DNA of 64,000 bases from JAEUIX01 sp964611125 (GCA_964611125.1 CAZSZO010000016.1:12634-76633); one strand, 5' to 3'. Shown: positions 1-8,978, counted from the stretch's first letter. Notes: a model not told the origin generated them from the sequence alone. Made by a program: numbers and translations.

Positions 1-582
1 AAGCCTGTCCCCGGGCCCGTCATGGCCCGCGCACTGGGCCTTGATGGCGACGATCAGGCCGACAGGGTGTATCACGGCGGGCCGCATCAAGCCCTGTACT
101 TCGTATCGGCCTCGATCGGCGAGTACTGGGCCCGCGAACTGGGCCGGCCGCCCTTCAAGCCCGGCGACTTCGGCGAGAACCTCACTGTCGAGGGGCTGGC
201 CGATGAGGATGTGCACATCGGCGATGTCTTCCGCATCGGTGCGCCGCGGAGCGACGGCGCCGCGAGCCCGGGGCCGCTGGTGCAGGTCAGCATCCCGCGG
301 GCCCCGTGCTTCAAGCTCGGGTTCGCGATGGGCGACAGTGAGTTCCCGCGGAAGTTCCTGGCCACCCGCCGGGTCGGCTTCTACGCCCGTGTGCTCGAGG
401 AAGGCCCGATCAGCGCGGGTGACGCCATCACGCTCGAGCGGGCCGACCCGGCCCGCTTCAGCGTGCGCGACCTCACCGATCTGGCGTTCTTCGGCCGCGC
501 CGATCGCGCCGCCAACGCGCGGGCAGCGCAGCTCGAAGGGCTCTCCCCGGAGTGGCGCGAGCGGTTCGCCGGGCGTGCCTGA
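1..582 (+). CDS. MOSC domain protein (YiiM-like), 5' end cut by the window edge
   Basis: MOSC domains carry sulfur on a conserved cysteine and act in molybdenum-cofactor sulfur transfer or detoxification; YiiM-type proteins are free-standing members. Seen here: the frame is open to base 1 and reads KPVPGP before the first ATG at 22, which matches the family's usual residues ahead of the G-L-x-G-D-x-Q-A-D motif, so the gene starts upstream of the window and the ATG at 22 is internal. Further motifs are HGGPHQALY, FGENLTVEGL, IGDVFRIG and the cysteine segment VSIPRAPCFKLG. The 3' end is intact. The physiological substrate is unknown. Confidence 0.85.
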   Translation, partial: KPVPGPVMARALGLDGDDQADRVYHGGPHQALYFVSASIGEYWARELGRPPFKPGDFGENLTVEGLADEDVHIGDVFRIGAPRSDGAASPGPLVQVSIPRAPCFKLGFAMGDSEFPRKFLATRRVGFYARVLEEGPISAGDAITLERADPARFSVRDLTDLAFFGRADRAANARAAQLEGLSPEWRERFAGRA

Positions 583-661
583 CGCCCCCCGCCCGCCCCA
601 CCCCCGGAGGCGTGAACGGCGAGGCCGGGGTGACGGCGGCTAGCGCTGGGCTGACGCCGGC

Positions 662-1153
662 CTACGCCTGCCGGATGCGCATCATGTAGTCGAGCTCGAC
701 AAACGGGCCGCCCGCCCGCTTGATGGCGTTCACCGCCTGGGCCCGGTGGTGGATCGAGTGCACCAGCCCCTGCAGGATCATGTCGCTCAGGCGGGCCTTG
801 AACGGCGAGCCCTTGCTGTCGCGATACGGCTGCACCCGCGCCAGGGCCGCGTCATCCAGGCCCGAGAGAAACGCCTCGCGGGCCTCGGCGTTCTTCTCAA
901 AGCGGGCCCGCAGCTCCGCGATCGTGACCCGCTCGGCCTCGCTCGGCCATTTGGTCTCCACGCCGCCCTTCCAGCGCTCCAGCCACACGTGCTCGCCGTT
1001 ATAGGTGTGCAGCAGGATCCGCCGCACCGTCCCCGGGCCGATCCCGGCGTCGCGGTCGAGCTGCTCGTCGGAGAGCCCCGCCGCGGCGTCGAGCAGCGCG
1101 CCGTTGGCCCAGTCCGAGTACTCCACCATCGCCGCCCAGTCGATCGCGCCCAT
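662..1153 (-). CDS. DinB-family (YfiT-like) putative metalloenzyme
   Basis: A 163-residue protein with the DinB four-helix-bundle pattern. The likely metal-binding histidines are visible: one in LLHTYNGEH (about residue 49) and a second group in HSIHHRAQ near residues 132-138. Members are often thiol-dependent transferases or damage-induced proteins of unknown substrate. It lies alone between the convergent MOSC gene and the next minus-strand gene. The ATG at 1153 is preceded on the minus strand by GAGGAGCTCAAC, giving a GAGGAG ribosome site 6 nt upstream. Specific function is not predictable. Confidence 0.75.
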   Translation of the reverse strand: MGAIDWAAMVEYSDWANGALLDAAAGLSDEQLDRDAGIGPGTVRRILLHTYNGEHVWLERWKGGVETKWPSEAERVTIAELRARFEKNAEAREAFLSGLDDAALARVQPYRDSKGSPFKARLSDMILQGLVHSIHHRAQAVNAIKRAGGPFVELDYMMRIRQA

Positions 1154-1216
1154 GTTGAGCTCCTCAGTTCTCGCCGCTGTTCGTCCTCAGTCGCCATCAA
1201 GCCCGCGAACTCGGCC

Positions 1217-2209
<993 letters not shown>

Positions 2210-2249
2210 GCTCGATTTTATGCCCGCAGCGTGGCGGTCGCGGGCCCGA

Positions 2250-2513
2250 TCAGGCCCTCGCGGCGAGCGGCTCGACCAGCGAGTACTGGTCAAGGTTCAG
2301 GTACACGATCTCGCCATCGTCCTTTTTCAGGATCAGGCGGTCGAGCCACAGGCGGTCGTCCTTGGCGTGGGCGTACCAGGAACCGGTCTTGGACTGTTCG
2401 TAGCGGACCACCGAGCCCTCAACGCTCGTGCTGAAGCTCGAATCCATCGACGGCCTGGGCACCTGCTGCGTCACCCGGACCCGCGTGCCAGCCTCGTATC
2501 GCTCATGGGACAT
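2250..2513 (-). CDS. Small hypothetical protein, beta-rich
   Basis: An 87-residue soluble protein starting MSHERYEAGTRVRVTQQ. The N-terminal part alternates charged and hydrophobic residues like a small beta-barrel (a G-T-R-V-R-V-T strand, then V-E-G-S-V-V-R-Y). The middle holds a DDRLWLDRLILKK segment. No signal peptide or membrane span is seen. It sits 40 bp upstream of the aldo/keto reductase on the same strand and 59 bp after the FAH-family gene, so the three could be co-transcribed. I do not recognise a family. The start was chosen at the ATG at 2513; the upstream extension is Gly/Ala-rich and unlikely to be coding. Confidence 0.6.
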   Translation of the reverse strand: MSHERYEAGTRVRVTQQVPRPSMDSSFSTSVEGSVVRYEQSKTGSWYAHAKDDRLWLDRLILKKDDGEIVYLNLDQYSLVEPLAARA

Positions 2514-2572
2514 GGCGGGAGTATAGGAAAGTCGCCCGCCGGGAGCGCCGGCCGCTCCGACTCCGCCGCCGG

Positions 2573-3295
2573 TCACCGCACAGCATTCCGCACCGCGCCC
2601 ACCCCCTCGATTTCCACCTCAACCGTGTCGCCGGGCTTGAGGTATACCGGCGGGGTGCGGGCCGTGCCCACGCCGCTGGGCGTTCCGGTCAGGATCAGCG
2701 TGCCGGGGAGCAGCGTCGTCCCCCGCGAAAGCTCGCTCACCAGCGTCGGCACATCGAAGATCATGTCCGCGGTGCTCGAGTCCTGCATGATCTGACCGTT
2801 CAGCCGGGTTACGAGCCGCAGCGCATTGGGCGCCGGAATCTCGCGCGCCGGGCGGATGTCCGAGATCGGGCAGAAGGTGTCGAACCCCTTGCCCCGGCAG
2901 AATTGTCCGCCGGAGCCCTGCTTCTGCCACCACCGGGCCGAGACATCGTTGCCCGCCGCGTAGCCGAGCACGTAATCGATCGCGCGCTCCTTGGGCACAT
3001 CTCGGGCCGCCCGCCCGATGACCACCACCAGCTCCCCTTCGTAATCCACCTGCTCGCGATCCTGGCAGATCGCCGGGATGACGATCGGTTCCCCCGAGGG
3101 GATCACCGAGTACGGGTTCTTGGTGAACACCACCGGCCGCTCGGGCAACTGGCCGCCCATTTCCTTGGCGTGCTGGGCGTAGTTCTGGCCGATGCCGAAG
3201 ACCTGGCGGATCAGCAGGGAGCCGCCGGGCTCGCCGGCCTGGCCGCCGGGCAGGGCGATCACCGCTCCGAACTCGCTGCGCGTGAGATTCATCAT
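2573..3295 (-). CDS. Fumarylacetoacetate hydrolase (FAH) family protein
   Basis: Metal-dependent hydrolase, decarboxylase or isomerase of the FAH fold, about 240 residues. Visible: GIGQNYAQHAKEMG (the GxNYxxHxxE motif of the family), VDYEGELVVVIG carrying acidic metal ligands, AAGNDVSARWWQ, the GKGFDTFCP segment and the C-terminal LTGTPSGVG loop. Families with this architecture act on 2-oxo-acid ring-cleavage products, oxaloacetate or acylpyruvates; the sequence does not separate these. The start is placed at the ATG at 3295 (a second ATG follows directly at 3292), because the upstream frame does not resemble the family. Confidence 0.87.
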   Translation of the reverse strand: MMNLTRSEFGAVIALPGGQAGEPGGSLLIRQVFGIGQNYAQHAKEMGGQLPERPVVFTKNPYSVIPSGEPIVIPAICQDREQVDYEGELVVVIGRAARDVPKERAIDYVLGYAAGNDVSARWWQKQGSGGQFCRGKGFDTFCPISDIRPAREIPAPNALRLVTRLNGQIMQDSSTADMIFDVPTLVSELSRGTTLLPGTLILTGTPSGVGTARTPPVYLKPGDTVEVEIEGVGAVRNAVR

Positions 3296-3351
3296 GCCGC
3301 CATGGTAAACGGGCTTGCCCCGCGGGGCCGCGCCTGGGCGGGCTCGATCAG

Positions 3352-3696
3352 TCAAGCCTGCCCGGCCAGCATGGCCTCGGCGAGGGCGTCAGCGTCAAGC
3401 TCAGCCTTGTTGGCTTGCTGGGCCGATTCCTCCGCCGCGAGGGCCGCGACGCGGGTGCGGACATCGCCGACGAAGGAGATCCGCAGGCCGAAGTTCTCAC
3501 CGACCTTAACGGCCCTCCCGGTGGCGACGACCTTGTTGTTGATGAGCAGTTCAAGCTCCTCCTCGGCCGACTTGGGCAGCTCGAGGATCGCCCCGGGCAT
3601 GAGGGCCGTGATCTCTTTCAGGCGGATATCCCGCGAACCCAGGATCACGATCACGGGGACTTCGAGCTTCAGGATGGCTGAAAGGTCCGAGGCCAT
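3352..3696 (-). CDS. fliN: FliN-like SpoA-domain protein (flagellar motor switch)
   Basis: A 114-residue protein consisting of one SpoA/FliN C-terminal domain: ILKLEVPVIVILGSRDIRLK, then LMPGAILELPKSAEEELELLINNKVVATG, then V-G-E-N-F-G-L-R-I. FliN forms the lower C-ring of the flagellar switch and helps dock export substrates. The tail after residue 90 is Ala/Glu-rich and probably helical. It is the only flagellar-type gene in the window and is flanked by metabolic genes, so assignment to the flagellum rather than to a type III secretion C-ring rests on family resemblance alone. Confidence 0.78.
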   Translation of the reverse strand: MASDLSAILKLEVPVIVILGSRDIRLKEITALMPGAILELPKSAEEELELLINNKVVATGRAVKVGENFGLRISFVGDVRTRVAALAAEESAQQANKAELDADALAEAMLAGQA

Positions 3697-3855
3697 GCCG
3701 TTGTATCGGCCGACGCGCGGGGGTTGCGCCAGCCCGACGGGCCCGCCAGGGCAATCGGCGACCGCGGCGGCGACCGGGATCCTATCAGACCCCGATCAAC
3801 AGACCCGATCGGAAGACAGGTCAGTGGTGGTCGAACGATCGATCAATCGGGCGCC

Positions 3856-5166
3856 CTACTCGTAGCGGCCGACGATCAGGCTGACGTTGTGGCCGCCGAA
3901 GCCGAAGGTGTTGTTCATTGCGTATCGCCCCGCCCGCTCGCGCGCGTGGTTGGGGGCGAAATCGATATCGAACCCAGGGAGCGGGGCCCCGGTCGCCTCG
4001 TCGCGCCCCGGCGACGCCAGGCCCAGGTTGATGGTGGGGGGGATGATCCCCTCGCGCACCGCGTGAATGCAGGCGATCGACTCCACCGCGCCGCTGGCGC
4101 CCAGGCAGTGGCCGTGCATGCTCTTGGTGCTGCTCATGATCAGCCGCCCGCCCCGGCTCTTGCGGGCGTGCTCGCCGAAGACCGTCATCACGGCCTGCAC
4201 CTCGGCCTTGTCGCCCAGGGGCGTGCTGGTCCCGTGGGCGTTGATGTAATCGATCTGATCAGGGTTCAGGCGGGCGTCGCGCAGGGCCCAGCGCATGGCC
4301 CGCGCGGCGCCGCTGCCATCGGGGTCGGGAGCGGTGATGTGGCTGGCGTCGCACGAGTTGGCGTAGCCGACCATCTCGGCATAGATGCGGGCCCCGCGGG
4401 CCCGGGCGTGCTCCTCGGTTTCGAGCACCAGCATCGCCGCGCCCTCGGACAGCACGAAACCGTCGCGGTCGACATCAAACGGGCGCGACGCCAGGTGCGG
4501 CGCATCGTTGCGGCCCGAAAGGGCCTTCATGGCGCTGAAGGCCGCGACGCAGATCGGCGACACGGCCGCCTCGGCCCCGCCGACGATCATCACGTCGGCC
4601 TCGCCGCGGCGCATCGCGTGCATCGCGTCGCCGATAGCGTGCCCGCTGCTGGCGCACGCCGTGGCGTGCGTGCTGGCGAAGCCCTTGAGGCCGAAACGGA
4701 TGGAGATGTTCCCTGCGGCCGCGTTGGCCATCAGGCGCGGCACCGTGAAGGGGCTGATGCGGTCGGGCCCCCGCTTGTGCATCAGCAGCGTGCCGTCCTC
4801 GATGGTGCGGATGCCGCCGATTCCCGAGCCGATGACGACGCCGCAGCGCTCGCCATCTTCCTTCGAGAAGTCCAGCCCCGAGTCGGCCACCGACTCGATC
4901 GCCGCGACCAGGCCCAGCTGCGTGAACCGGTCGAACCGCCGGCACTCGCGGAACTCGACAGTCTTCGTCGGGTCCCAGCCCTTCACCTGCCCGCCGATGG
5001 TGATCTCCCACTCGGCGCCGGCGAACTCCTCGCCTTCGATCTTGGAAATGCCGCTGCGGCCCTCGCGCATGCCCGCCCAGGTGTCGGCCGCGTTGTGACC
5101 CAGATTGGTCACCGCACCGAGGCCGGTGATCACGATTCTCGGATACGGGGCGTGCGCTGGTGCCAT
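3856..5166 (-). CDS. fabF: Beta-ketoacyl-ACP synthase II
   Basis: Condensing enzyme of type II fatty-acid synthesis, 436 residues (usual FabF about 410). It elongates acyl-ACP with malonyl-ACP. The catalytic triad is visible: Cys in ATACASSGHAIG, His in NAHGTSTPLGDKAE and His in STKSMHGHCLGASG. The C-terminus has FGFGGHNVSLIVGRY. The usual KSMTGH is KSMHGH here, an unusual but non-catalytic change. The N-terminus has a short extra segment before RIVITGLGAVTNLG. It lies 122 bp downstream of acpP on the same strand, the classic acpP-fabF arrangement. Confidence 0.93.
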   Translation of the reverse strand: MAPAHAPYPRIVITGLGAVTNLGHNAADTWAGMREGRSGISKIEGEEFAGAEWEITIGGQVKGWDPTKTVEFRECRRFDRFTQLGLVAAIESVADSGLDFSKEDGERCGVVIGSGIGGIRTIEDGTLLMHKRGPDRISPFTVPRLMANAAAGNISIRFGLKGFASTHATACASSGHAIGDAMHAMRRGEADVMIVGGAEAAVSPICVAAFSAMKALSGRNDAPHLASRPFDVDRDGFVLSEGAAMLVLETEEHARARGARIYAEMVGYANSCDASHITAPDPDGSGAARAMRWALRDARLNPDQIDYINAHGTSTPLGDKAEVQAVMTVFGEHARKSRGGRLIMSSTKSMHGHCLGASGAVESIACIHAVREGIIPPTINLGLASPGRDEATGAPLPGFDIDFAPNHARERAGRYAMNNTFGFGGHNVSLIVGRYE

Positions 5167-5287
5167 CGCGTGCGGGTCGTGCCCTTGCGTCGGTTGTGCG
5201 GCCGGAGGTCGTCCGGCGCCGCCTCGACCGCCCCGACGCCAGCGGGCGCGCCAAGCCGGTCGAAGCGGGTCTCACTTGGCCTCGGCC

Positions 5288-5533
5288 TTACTTGGCCTGG
5301 GCCGCCTTGATGAAATCGATCGCCTGACCCACCGTCTGGATCTTCTCAGCCTGATCGTCCGGAATGGTGGTCTCGAAATCGTCTTCGAACTGCATGACCA
5401 GCTCGACCGTGTCCAGGCTGTCGGCGTTCAGGTCGGTAATGAAGTTCGTGTTCCGCGAGATCGTGGCCTTGTCGGCCCCCATCTGCTTCGCGACGATCTC
5501 GACGACCTTCGCTTCGATTTCCTGTTCGGTCAT
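5288..5533 (-). CDS. acpP: Acyl carrier protein
   Basis: An 81-residue acidic helical protein that carries acyl chains on a 4'-phosphopantetheine arm. The attachment serine is in DLNADSLDTVELVM; the flanking helix QFEDDFETTIPDDQAEKIQTV is the conserved recognition helix. The start at 5533 gives the usual ACP length. On the minus strand a GGAG lies 10 nt upstream of the ATG. The next gene downstream is fabF, which uses this protein as substrate carrier. Confidence 0.95.
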   Translation of the reverse strand: MTEQEIEAKVVEIVAKQMGADKATISRNTNFITDLNADSLDTVELVMQFEDDFETTIPDDQAEKIQTVGQAIDFIKAAQAK

Positions 5534-5714
5534 AGTGAGGGCTCCGCTCGGGTTCGGACAACTGCAAACGCGGCCAATCGCGCCTTCAAGCACTCGGCCC
5601 AAAGAGCCGGGGATTCGAAATATAGCGGTCTACAAGCGTTGAGCCAAGTACTCCGGGCCTGTAGGCCTGCGGTCTCCCCCATTCGGGTATCTGCCCTCTC
5701 ACTCTGGCCTCTGA

Positions 5715-7391
5715 CTAGCGCCCCTGCTTCATGATCCGGGGGCGGGGTATCCCGAACTTGTCCATCCGCGAGAGCAGGGTGTTGGCGTTGATGTCCAGCC
5801 GCTGGGCCGCGCCGCTGGGCCCGAACACGCGGTAGCCGCACGATTCGAGGGCGTGGGTGATCTGGAGCCGCTGCAACTGCTCGAGGGTCAGGTCGAGCAG
5901 GATGTCACGCGTCGGCGAACCCGCTCCTCCGCCCGCACCACTTCCTCCGCCCCCACCGGCCCCGGTCCCCCCGCCCGGGCCACCCGCGCCGCCGCTCCTG
6001 GGCATGCTCGAACCGCCATCGCTGAGGGCCGTCAGGGGCGACTCGGGCAGCTCGATATCCAGTTCCGGCCCGTCGGCGAGCAGCGTCGCCCGCTCAACCG
6101 CGTTGGCCAGCTCACGCACGTTTCCGGGCCAGGGATAGGCCATGATGCGGCGGAGCGAAGGATCGCTGATCCGCAGCACGGGTTTGCCCATGCGCCGGGC
6201 GATCCGCTCGTGCAGATGGGCCGCGAGGGCCCGCAGATCCTCGCGCCGGTCGCGCAGCGGCGGCACCTCGATGCGGAACACGTTCAACCGGTAGAACACG
6301 TCCTCGCGGAACCGGCCCCGCTCCACCTGCCGGGCCAGATCGCGATGCGTCGCCGCGAGCAGGCGGACATTCACATGCACCGTCTCGGCGCCGCCCACCC
6401 GCTCGAAGGCGCTCTCCTGGATCACCCGCAGCAGCTTCGCCTGGGCCTGCAGCGGAAGCTCAGCGATCTCGTCCAGAAACAGCGTCCCGCCGTCGGCCAG
6501 CTCGAACTTCCCCAGGCGCCGCCGGTCGGCCCCGGTGAAGGCGCCTTTCTCGTGCCCGAAGAGCTCCGATTCGATCAGCGACTCCGGAAGCGCGGCGCAG
6601 TTCACCGCGATGAACGCGCTCCCGTTCCGGCGGCTCCCGGCGTGAATCGAGCGGGCCACCAGCTCCTTGCCCGAGCCGGTCTCGCCGTGCACCAGCACGG
6701 TCGTGTCCGTCGGCGCGACCCGGGCCACCTGGTCGCGAACGCGCTGCAAGGCGCCCGAGGCGCCGATCATCTCCAGGCCCTTTTCCCCCTCCTGAACCAA
6801 CTCCGCCTGCAGGCTCTGTAGCCGCTGGCTGGCCCGCTCGGCCTCCGCCAGGCTGGCTCGCAGGCGGACCAGTTCACCCTCGGCGGCGCTGCGGGCCGAG
6901 ACATCCACCATCGTGGCCAGGGCCCAGATTCGGGGGCTCGCCGGCCCGGCGGGTTGGTCTGTGGGTGCGTTTTCGGTACGCGGCAGTGGCATGATGTCGA
7001 GATCGACCAGGGTCGGCCGCTCTGCGGCTGAGGGATGCTCGCCGGACCGGGACAGCTGGACGCCGCGCATGGAGAACGGGCCGGCCTCACTACCCGATCC
7101 ACCGACCCCCCCCGCCCCCCCCGCCCCCCCCGCCCCCGCCGAGCCGCCTGATCTGGTTCGCCCGTCCCGCAGCCGGCGGAGGGCGCTGTCGGCCCCGATC
7201 AGGAGCTGGGCGAGGTCGCGCCCCACGGGGTCAGTGCCGAACGCCTCCGCCGCCGCGTGGTTGGCGCGGACGCAGACCCACTGATCTGACAACAGCAGGA
7301 CCGGGACAGCGACGGCGTCGAGGATTGTCGGTACCCCCGGGAACGGGGCGACAGGGTGTATGGATGGGGGTATGGGCAGGGTGCCGCTCAT
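5715..7391 (-). CDS. Sigma-54-dependent transcriptional activator (PAS, AAA+, Fis-type HTH)
   Basis: Bacterial enhancer-binding protein that hydrolyses ATP to open sigma-54 promoters, 558 residues. A PAS-like N-terminal region (about residues 20-75 and 130-170) is split by a Gly/Ser-rich insert encoded by C-runs at about 7106-7140. A predicted helix leads into the AAA+ domain: Walker A GETGSGKELVARS (about 235), the sigma-54-contacting loop GAFTGA (about 284), Walker B GGTLFLDEI. Another Gly-rich linker precedes the C-terminal helix-turn-helix (about 515-550), which contains GAAQRLDINANTLLSRM. There is no receiver domain, so the signal is probably sensed by the PAS region. A sigma-54 promoter lies in the divergent intergenic region. 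Confidence 0.92.
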   Translation of the reverse strand: MSGTLPIPPSIHPVAPFPGVPTILDAVAVPVLLLSDQWVCVRANHAAAEAFGTDPVGRDLAQLLIGADSALRRLRDGRTRSGGSAGAGGAGGAGGVGGSGSEAGPFSMRGVQLSRSGEHPSAAERPTLVDLDIMPLPRTENAPTDQPAGPASPRIWALATMVDVSARSAAEGELVRLRASLAEAERASQRLQSLQAELVQEGEKGLEMIGASGALQRVRDQVARVAPTDTTVLVHGETGSGKELVARSIHAGSRRNGSAFIAVNCAALPESLIESELFGHEKGAFTGADRRRLGKFELADGGTLFLDEIAELPLQAQAKLLRVIQESAFERVGGAETVHVNVRLLAATHRDLARQVERGRFREDVFYRLNVFRIEVPPLRDRREDLRALAAHLHERIARRMGKPVLRISDPSLRRIMAYPWPGNVRELANAVERATLLADGPELDIELPESPLTALSDGGSSMPRSGGAGGPGGGTGAGGGGGSGAGGGAGSPTRDILLDLTLEQLQRLQITHALESCGYRVFGPSGAAQRLDINANTLLSRMDKFGIPRPRIMKQGR

Positions 7392-7400
7392 AAAAATACG

Positions 7401-7449
7401 ATAACACGTAGTTATTGTCTAAACAGGGATATATAGCAATTTCTATTGC
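7401..7449. promoter_or_regulatory. Two palindromes upstream of the sigma-54 promoter (candidate activator sites)
   Basis: In an AT-rich patch directly upstream of the activator gene, ATAAC (7401-7405) and GTTAT (7411-7415) form an inverted repeat with a 5-bp spacer. GCAAT (7436-7440) and ATTGC (7445-7449) form another with a 4-bp spacer. They lie about 75-120 bp upstream of the sigma-54 promoter at 7521, the distance at which enhancer-binding proteins usually bind, and also next to the activator's own start codon. Binding by the adjacent activator is inference. Confidence 0.5.
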
Positions 7450-7520
7450 GATTCTTCGTATTTTTTGAGGGTGCGTGGGTCCGGTGAATCGGTTTAGGAG
7501 GCGAGGGCGGTCTTTATGGT

Positions 7521-7537
7521 TTGGCACGGGGGTTGCA
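7521..7537 (+). promoter_or_regulatory. Sigma-54 (-24/-12) promoter
   Basis: The sequence TTGGCACGGGGGTTGCA matches the sigma-54 consensus TGGCACG-N4-TTGCA without mismatch. The invariant GG (7523-7524) and GC (7535-7536) are separated by exactly 10 bases. It points away from the adjacent sigma-54 activator gene. Expected transcription start is about 7547-7549. Confidence 0.8.
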
Positions 7538-7547
7538 GAGGGTATCT

Positions 7548-7842
7548 CCGGTCCGGGGGACCCAAGCGGGGCCTCAGGGGTTGGTGACGGGGGGTGCCCG
7601 GGGTTTGGTGATTGGGGTGAAACACTGCTTAGTGACGTTCCCCGCTGCGGGGATGAGAGACGGGGCGGGGCGAGGTCTATTCGGTTTGAGGCTTCGGGGG
7701 TTGGGGTGCTTGTCGGGGGGACGGTTGCGGGGCTGAGAGGTCTTGCGACTGGATTTGCGTCATCGGGGGCTGCGTTGGTCCCCAAGCAACGAGGATCCGA
7801 GTGAGCAAGTGGGCTGCTCACTCGAGCCTCGTTGTCTTTTTT
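7548..7842 (+). ncRNA. Candidate sigma-54-dependent regulatory RNA (~295 nt)
   Basis: Bounded by a canonical sigma-54 promoter (7521-7537) and a strong terminator (7787-7842). The reading frames inside either begin before the predicted start site or are short, Gly-rich and without a ribosome site, so a non-coding product is favoured. The body is rich in GGGG runs, including two near-identical copies of GGGGTT(T)GGTGA at 7577-7587 and 7600-7611. The arrangement (activator gene, sigma-54 promoter, untranslated RNA) resembles the CbrB-CrcZ pair of pseudomonads in layout only; the sequence is not CrcZ. Function is unknown. Confidence 0.5.
7787..7842 (+). terminator. Strong Rho-independent terminator
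   Basis: CAACGAGG (7787-7794) pairs with CCTCGTTG (7827-7834), and CGAGTGAGCA (7798-7807) pairs with TGCTCACTCG (7815-7824). This gives an 18-bp stem with a small internal loop and a 7-nt apical loop, followed by TCTTTTTT (7835-7842). The T-run is on the + strand only, so it ends transcription coming from the sigma-54 promoter. Confidence 0.88.
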
Positions 7843-8174
7843 GGACATGGCATGGAGCGTGGCCGGCGCGGTTCGCGGACCTCTGCGACCGTGCTGGGCG
7901 GTGCGCGCATGCCGCGTTCGGCCTCCGCGGCAGGGATTGCGCCAGCGAGAACCCGCGCAAGGTCCGAGGAGTTTCGGGATCTGCGCCAGTGGAGAAAGGT
8001 GTGCCGGATCTGCCGGGGGCGGTGCGAATGGTGGAACCTGTCACCGCTCACACTGCGCATGGGCAGGTCGATACTGGAGCGGGGCGCTGCAACGAGCGGC
8101 CCCGGCCCAACCGCGTCGGGATTCCAGACGCGCTCCAGGATCTTCGAGGGCGTCGGCCCGAGAACGGAAGAAGA
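7843..8174. other. Non-coding stretch between the terminator and the YtpQ-like gene
   Basis: About 330 bp of ordinary GC-rich sequence. Open frames cross it but none has a convincing start or family resemblance. It should contain the promoter of the gene at 8175; I see no clear -35/-10 pair. Confidence 0.5.
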
Positions 8175-8978
8175 ATGGCCAGCATGCCCAAAGAGCCGGA
8201 AGCGTTCGCCGAGCAGGTCGCGGTCTTGCTGCGGCGGCTGCAGCCCGAATATGTGATCGAGCTGACCGGACCTCGGGAGCTCATCGTGAACGGGCGGCGG
8301 CTGGACCTCGAGAATCTCTATCGCCTGGTGAACCACGATCCTGACCGCGGTCAGGAGATCGTCGAGCACTACCTCGACCAGCTCTTCAGCGGCGAGGCGG
8401 GCGCGATCGCCAACATGAGCTTCGACATGCTGCGGCGGCGGATCATGCCCCGCATCCAGCCCGAGGCGATCTTCAACCACCTCTGCCGGGAGCAGGTGGC
8501 CCACGTCCCCTTCGTCAACGGCACGGTGGTGGTCTTCGTGATCGACATGCCGCAGATGACCGTGAGCGTGACCACCGAGCAGCTCATCCGCTGGGGCTCG
8601 AGCCCCGAGGAGCTCGACGAGCTGGCGCGGGCGAATCTCGATTCGCACTCGCAGGAGATGAACTACCAGGTGATCACCAGCAAGGAAGGCGGGCGGGCGG
8701 TCATCGTCGCCGAGCAGGACGGTTACGACGCGGCCCGGCTGCTGCTGGGGACTCTGTACACGAAGCTGGCGCCGAAGCTGGGGGGTAATTTCTATGTGGC
8801 CACCCCGGCCCGCGACATGTTCGTCGCGCTCTCACCCCGCCCCGACCCGTTCGTGGCCCGCCTGCGCGGGCGCGTCGAAGAGGACTTCCGTCGCCTGCCC
8901 TATGCGATCACCTCTGAGTTCTTCTACGTGACGCGCGACGGCGTAGCCGGGACGGCCCCGCTCAGCGACGCGGCGTGA
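8175..8978 (+). CDS. YtpQ-like protein (DUF1444 type)
   Basis: A 267-residue soluble protein resembling the YtpQ/DUF1444 family, whose function is not established. Visible: an N-terminal helix FAEQVAVLLRRLQPEYVIEL, the strand pair RELIVNGRRLDLENLYRLV, MLRRRIMPRIQPEAIF, then VVVFVIDMPQMTVSVTTEQL with WGSSPEELDELARANL, a typical family segment. The start was set at the ATG at 8175, preceded by CGGAAGAAGA (GGAAG 6 nt upstream); the frame is open further upstream, but that part looks non-coding. No signal peptide or membrane span. Confidence 0.75.
   Translation: MASMPKEPEAFAEQVAVLLRRLQPEYVIELTGPRELIVNGRRLDLENLYRLVNHDPDRGQEIVEHYLDQLFSGEAGAIANMSFDMLRRRIMPRIQPEAIFNHLCREQVAHVPFVNGTVVVFVIDMPQMTVSVTTEQLIRWGSSPEELDELARANLDSHSQEMNYQVITSKEGGRAVIVAEQDGYDAARLLLGTLYTKLAPKLGGNFYVATPARDMFVALSPRPDPFVARLRGRVEEDFRRLPYAITSEFFYVTRDGVAGTAPLSDAA

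Noticed and set aside
3724..5310. A 528-residue + strand frame opposite fabF
   Set aside because: It is Arg/Ala/Gly/His-rich antisense of fabF, with no motif and no ribosome site.
5603..5714. A possible promoter/RNA in the gap between acpP and the activator gene
   Set aside because: Only the acpP leader is expected here. No clear -35/-10 pair or structure was found.
7475..7804. A 109-residue + strand frame in the activator intergenic region
   Set aside because: It begins before the sigma-54 promoter, is almost entirely Gly/Arg-rich and has no ribosome site, so the non-coding reading was preferred.
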